Shown: piece by piece, positions 47,799 to 51,021 of the stretch
How positions within the stretch are numbered: position 1 is the stretch's first letter
Layout: every line of letters begins with the position of its first letter
Assembly (NCBI GenBank): GCA_002454505.1
Contig: DKJA01000039.1
Location: 1-51,021, forward strand
DNA length: 51,021 nt
Source of the DNA: Oxalobacteraceae bacterium UBA6704
GTDB lineage: Bacteria > Pseudomonadota > Gammaproteobacteria > Burkholderiales > Burkholderiaceae_D
Direction of reading: 5' to 3'
Notes under the pieces: generated by a model
Told to the model about the DNA's origin: nothing
What the model saw: only the letters and a program-made list of their open reading frames with translations
The model's database searches: none
Translations under genes and position numbers: made by a program

Positions 47799-47891
47799 GA
47801 GGCTTTGAGCCGAAAACCGGTCCACCCGCTAACATCTCTCACTGGAAACTACTGCACCGGGCCCTGTTGCACGGCCGGGACCGGAATCATA

Positions 47892-49100
47892 TCAGATTGC
47901 CAGCCCCGCCGCCATCCCGGATGCCCATGCCCACTGGAAGTTGTAGCCTCCCAGCCACCCGGTGACGTCCACCGCTTCGCCGATGAAATACAGACCGGGC
48001 ACCTTGTTGGCCATCATCGTCTGCTGCGACAGCTCCTTCGTATCGACACCGCCGCGCGTCACTTCCGCCTTGCGGTAGCCTTCCGAGCCGTTCGGCGTGA
48101 TGGTCCACTGGTTGATGGCGGCGCCGAGACGGCGCAGCTGGACGTCCTGCATGTCGGCCAGGCGCGCCTCGCCGTCGAAACCGTGGGCGGCCAGCAGGCC
48201 GTCGGCCAGCCGGGACGGCAGCCACTGGGCCAGCACATTGGCCAGCTGCTTCTTGATGGTGCTCTTGCCGTCGATCAGTTCCTGGGCGACATCCATCTCC
48301 GGCAGCAGATTCAGCACGATCGGCGTGCCCGGCTGCCAGAAGCTGGAAATCTGCAGGATCGCCGGGCCGGACAGGCCGCGGTGCGTGAACAGCAGGTCTT
48401 CGCGGAAGCGCGCGCCGGTGGCCTTGCGGCCTTTCAGCGTGCCCGTCTCCACGTCGACCGCCAGCGAGATGCCGGACAGCGGCGCGAACGGCGCCCACTG
48501 GGCTTCGTCGAACGTCAACGGCACCAGCGCGGGACGGGGCTCGACGATGGCCAGCCCGAACTGTTTGGCAATGCGGTAGCCGAAGTCCGTGGCGCCGATC
48601 TTCGGAATCGACAGGCCGCCGGTGGCGATGACGACGGCGCCCGCTTCGATGTCGCCCTGGTCGGTGTGGACGAGGAAACCGTCGGCCGCCTGCTCGATCG
48701 TGTCGACCTTCGCCGGCATGCGCCAGTGCACATTGCCCGTGCTGCACTCGGCCTTCAGCATGCCGATGATCTGCTCGGCGGACTCGTCGCAGAACAGCTG
48801 GCCCTTGTGTTTTTCATGGTGCGCGATGCGGTGCTTTTTAACCAGCGCGACGAAATCCTGCGGCGTGTAGCGGGACAGCGCGCTTTTCGCGAAGTGCGGA
48901 TTTTCCGAAAGAAAATTGGCCGGCCCCGCATTCACATTGGTGAAATTGCAGCGCCCGCCGCCGGAAATACGGATCTTCTCGGCCAGCTTGCCGGCATGAT
49001 CGATCAGCACCACGCGCCGGCCCCGCTGCCCGGCCGCCGCCGCACACATCATCCCGGCCGCGCCTGCTCCGATCACCGCCACATCAAACCGTTCCGCCAT
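47892..49100 (-). CDS. HI0933/YhiN-family flavoprotein
   Basis: The 402-residue protein has an N-terminal FAD-binding Rossmann motif (VAVIGAGAAGMMCAAAAGQR, 8-27), the family's KIRISGGGRCNFTN (42-55), an ATGGLSIPKIG segment (~158-168) and the C-terminal FAD contact GLYFIGEAVDVTGWLGGYN. Related proteins include the bile-acid enzyme BaiN and E. coli YhiN; most have no known substrate. It is in the cytoplasm and transcribed alone. Start is ATG, with MAERFDVAVIGAGAAG the usual opening. Confidence 0.92.
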   Translation of the reverse strand: MAERFDVAVIGAGAAGMMCAAAAGQRGRRVVLIDHAGKLAEKIRISGGGRCNFTNVNAGPANFLSENPHFAKSALSRYTPQDFVALVKKHRIAHHEKHKGQLFCDESAEQIIGMLKAECSTGNVHWRMPAKVDTIEQAADGFLVHTDQGDIEAGAVVIATGGLSIPKIGATDFGYRIAKQFGLAIVEPRPALVPLTFDEAQWAPFAPLSGISLAVDVETGTLKGRKATGARFREDLLFTHRGLSGPAILQISSFWQPGTPIVLNLLPEMDVAQELIDGKSTIKKQLANVLAQWLPSRLADGLLAAHGFDGEARLADMQDVQLRRLGAAINQWTITPNGSEGYRKAEVTRGGVDTKELSQQTMMANKVPGLYFIGEAVDVTGWLGGYNFQWAWASGMAAGLAI

Positions 49101-49149
49101 CTCGTTCCCTCTTCACCAAACCCGGCATTCTACGCGATGGCCAATGGCC

Positions 49150-49266
49150 GAGCTTGTGTCCACTTTTCACCCCGTGGTGTCAGACACCGACAGCGACACG
49201 GGCTCATCAACTGCTGTGGCCGAGCTCGTGTCCATGTCGGTGTCTGACACCACGGTGGACACGAAC
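49150..49266. repeat. Composite intergenic repeat at the ybiB 3' end
   Basis: GTGGTGTCAGACACCGACA (49174-49192) and its exact reverse complement (49235-49253) form a 19-base inverted repeat around a 42-base centre. Flanks carry GTGTCCAC/GTGGACAC. Its right edge (GTGGACACGAACTCATCC) matches the edge of the repeat at 19400-19600. On the minus strand the edge GGATGAG supplies the ybiB stop codon. Confidence 0.65.
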
Positions 49267-50235
49267 TCATCCGTTCGGGTGGCGCGAGCGCAGGTCGCGG
49301 GCGACGGTGACGCAGTGGGCGACCTGCTGCGCGATCGGGTCGGGGACGGGGATGTCGCCGCGCAGCACGGCCGTGATCCACGCGGCGGTGGCGGCGGCGC
49401 TCTTGTCGTCCGGCAGCGCGGGGATGGCGTCGGCCAGCATCTGGCGCTCGACCAGCACCGTCCGTTCGCCGGCGTGGAACCAGTCGATCTTCTGCGCCTT
49501 GGTGGCGTTGGCGACGGTTTCGCCTTCGGTGCCCCGCATCAGGAAGGCATCGCCGCGGGCGGCGGGTGCGCCGAGGAAGTAACCGCCCAGCGTTTCCAGG
49601 TATTCCGGGTGCGTGTACGACACCAGCCGCAGCGCCGGTCCGGCGAACGGCTGCATGATCTTCACCAGCGTGTGCGTCGAGTTGCGCACGCCCAGCACGC
49701 GGCGCAGCGACAGCAGCCACGCCAGCCGCGGCGCCAGCGTGTCGATCGTGACGAACGCCACATGCCCATCGGCCAGCGCCCGTTCCGCATCGGCAGCGGA
49801 CGCCGCCGCGTGAACGCCCAGCTCGGCAAACACTTCGGCGGTGGCGACGCGGCCCGTGTCGTGCGGCACGCCGTGCACCAGCACCGGCACGCCTTCGCGG
49901 GCCAGCAGCAGCGCCAGCAACGGCGTCAGGTTGGCCATCTTGCGCGCACCGTTATAGGTGGGGATCAGCACGGGGACGAACTCGCCGGCCGGCGCCTGCA
50001 GCGGCGCGAACGACGCTTCGGCGGCATCGAGGAAGCCGGCGATCTCGTCCACGGACTCGCCCTTGATGCGCATCGCCAGCAGGATGCCGCCCAGTTCCAG
50101 GTCGGACACGCGGCCGGCCAGCATGGCTTCGTACAGATTGAAAGCGTCGGCGCGGCTCATGCTGCGCGCGCCCTTCACGCCGCGGCCGATTTCCTTGATG
50201 AACGGTGCGGCATGGAACGGGTTTTCGGTAGTCAT
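49267..50235 (-). CDS. ybiB: DNA-binding protein YbiB (TrpD2-like)
   Basis: The 322-residue protein has the anthranilate phosphoribosyltransferase (TrpD-like) fold: a helical N-terminal domain (LYEAMLAGRVSDLELGGILL, about 29-48) and a phosphoribosyl-like domain (IPTYNGARKMANLTPLLALL, about 90-109). YbiB-type homologues lack anthranilate-binding residues and bind nucleic acid instead. GVRNSTHTLVKIMQPF (about 182) is the conserved late loop. The stop codon TGA falls at the junction with the adjoining repeat. Divergent from the DAHP synthase gene. Confidence 0.9.
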   Translation of the reverse strand: MTTENPFHAAPFIKEIGRGVKGARSMSRADAFNLYEAMLAGRVSDLELGGILLAMRIKGESVDEIAGFLDAAEASFAPLQAPAGEFVPVLIPTYNGARKMANLTPLLALLLAREGVPVLVHGVPHDTGRVATAEVFAELGVHAAASAADAERALADGHVAFVTIDTLAPRLAWLLSLRRVLGVRNSTHTLVKIMQPFAGPALRLVSYTHPEYLETLGGYFLGAPAARGDAFLMRGTEGETVANATKAQKIDWFHAGERTVLVERQMLADAIPALPDDKSAAATAAWITAVLRGDIPVPDPIAQQVAHCVTVARDLRSRHPNG

Positions 50236-50310
50236 GGAAACAGCTTACCGTATTTCGGCTACACTATTCGACCAGCCAAAGCATCAGCCAACCTAGAAGC
50301 AGACTCAGCC

Positions 50311-51021
50311 ATGATTGCCCCCGATCTCGAAAACATCAACGTCACCTCGTTCGCGTCCATGCCGACCCCGGCCGAACTGCACGCGAAACTGCCGCTGACG
50401 GCCGCCGCCTCGGCCACCGTCACGAAGGGCCGCGAGGACCTGCGCAACATCCTCGACCGCAAGGACAAGCGCCTGTTCGTCGTCGTCGGCCCGTGCTCGA
50501 TCCACGATCCCGTCGCCGGCCTCGACTATGCGCGCCGCCTGAAGGCGCTGCAGGAAGAAGTCCAGGACACGATGCTGCTGGTGATGCGCGTGTATTTCGA
50601 GAAACCCCGCACCACCACCGGCTGGAAGGGCTATATCAACGACCCGGACATGGACGATTCCTTCCGCGTCGATGCCGGCATGGAAAAGGCGCGCCAGTTC
50701 CTGCTGGACGTGTGCGAGCTGGGCTTGCCAACAGCTACCGAGGCACTGGACCCGATCTCGCCGCAATACCTGGGCGACCTGATCGCGTGGACGGCCATCG
50801 GCGCACGCACCACCGAATCGCAGACGCACCGGGAAATGTCGTCGGGCCTGTCCACGCCGGTCGGCTTCAAGAACGGCACGGACGGCGACATCAGCATCGC
50901 CATCAACGCGATCCTGTCGGCAGCCAATCCGCATGCCTTCCTCGGCATCAACAGCGAAGGCAGCGTGTCCGTCGTGCGCACGCGCGGCAACCCGCACGGC
51001 CACGTGGTGCTGCGCGGCGGC
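50311..51021 (+). CDS. aroG: DAHP synthase, class I (3' end beyond the window)
   Basis: Only 237 codons are visible; no stop occurs before the window end. The enzyme joins phosphoenolpyruvate and erythrose 4-phosphate in the first step of aromatic amino acid synthesis. The metal ligand Cys62 lies in VVVGPCSIHDP; Arg93, Lys98 and Arg100 bind substrates (RVYFEKPRTTTGWKGYIND). TATEALDPISPQYLGDLIAW and GARTTESQTHREMSSGLSTP are typical of AroG/AroF/AroH. The isozyme (Phe-, Tyr- or Trp-sensitive) cannot be decided from this part. A purine-rich AGAAGCAGA lies before the ATG. Confidence 0.95.
   Translation, partial: MIAPDLENINVTSFASMPTPAELHAKLPLTAAASATVTKGREDLRNILDRKDKRLFVVVGPCSIHDPVAGLDYARRLKALQEEVQDTMLLVMRVYFEKPRTTTGWKGYINDPDMDDSFRVDAGMEKARQFLLDVCELGLPTATEALDPISPQYLGDLIAWTAIGARTTESQTHREMSSGLSTPVGFKNGTDGDISIAINAILSAANPHAFLGINSEGSVSVVRTRGNPHGHVVLRGG

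Overview
The window reads as chromosome from a high-GC betaproteobacterium, most likely an Oxalobacteraceae member of the Massilia/Telluria/Duganella type. This is inferred from three PEP-CTERM exported proteins, a PaoABC-type molybdoenzyme, the rpsU-yqeY-dnaG-rpoD macromolecular synthesis cluster and the strong GC bias of most genes. No database search was possible; names come from recognised motifs and gene order.

Layout. 0-3.6 kb: a caa3-type cytochrome oxidase operon on the minus strand (subunit II fused to cytochrome c, then I, then III, with ATGA overlaps). 3.9-7.2 kb: a small cysteine-containing secreted protein, a secreted S9 peptidase and a PL5 alginate-lyase-like protein. 7.25-11.06 kb: paoABC, a periplasmic aldehyde oxidoreductase. 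11.3-18.1 kb: a DUF454 membrane protein, a PEP-CTERM protein, an AraC regulator and a five-gene operon (AhpD-like, acyl-CoA-dehydrogenase-like, and an SsuABC/TauABC-like ABC importer). 18.15-24.5 kb: a two-domain TerD-family protein and a tight five-gene operon (ATP-grasp, phosphoribosyltransferase, HAD, StiP-like, HpcH/HpaI-like lyase), matching the tellurium-resistance-associated biosynthetic module predicted to make a nucleoside-like metabolite. 24.9-29.4 kb: small genes, a tandem pair of PEP-CTERM paralogues, and a divergent LysR/SDR pair.

29.5-42.05 kb is an integrated genomic island of about 12.5 kb. It sits in the 3' half of a CAT-anticodon tRNA gene, is bounded by 48-bp identical att cores, and carries 22-bp near-identical candidate integrase arm sites about 95 bp inside each core. 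It holds a tyrosine integrase beside the tRNA, a second divergent tyrosine-recombinase-like protein preceded by a 24-bp-period repeat array, a replication-like winged-helix protein, a zincin-like protein, an SF2 helicase coupled to a small zinc-ribbon-like protein, a HAD-NUDIX fusion divergent from a DeoR regulator, and several unknowns.

42.0-51.0 kb is core chromosome: the tRNA, rpoD, dnaG, yqeY, rpsU, a YhiN-like flavoprotein, ybiB and the 5' part of a DAHP synthase gene cut by the window end. Short dispersed repeats sit directly against the 3' ends of several genes, and one has been read into the C-terminus of the HpcH/HpaI-like lyase.
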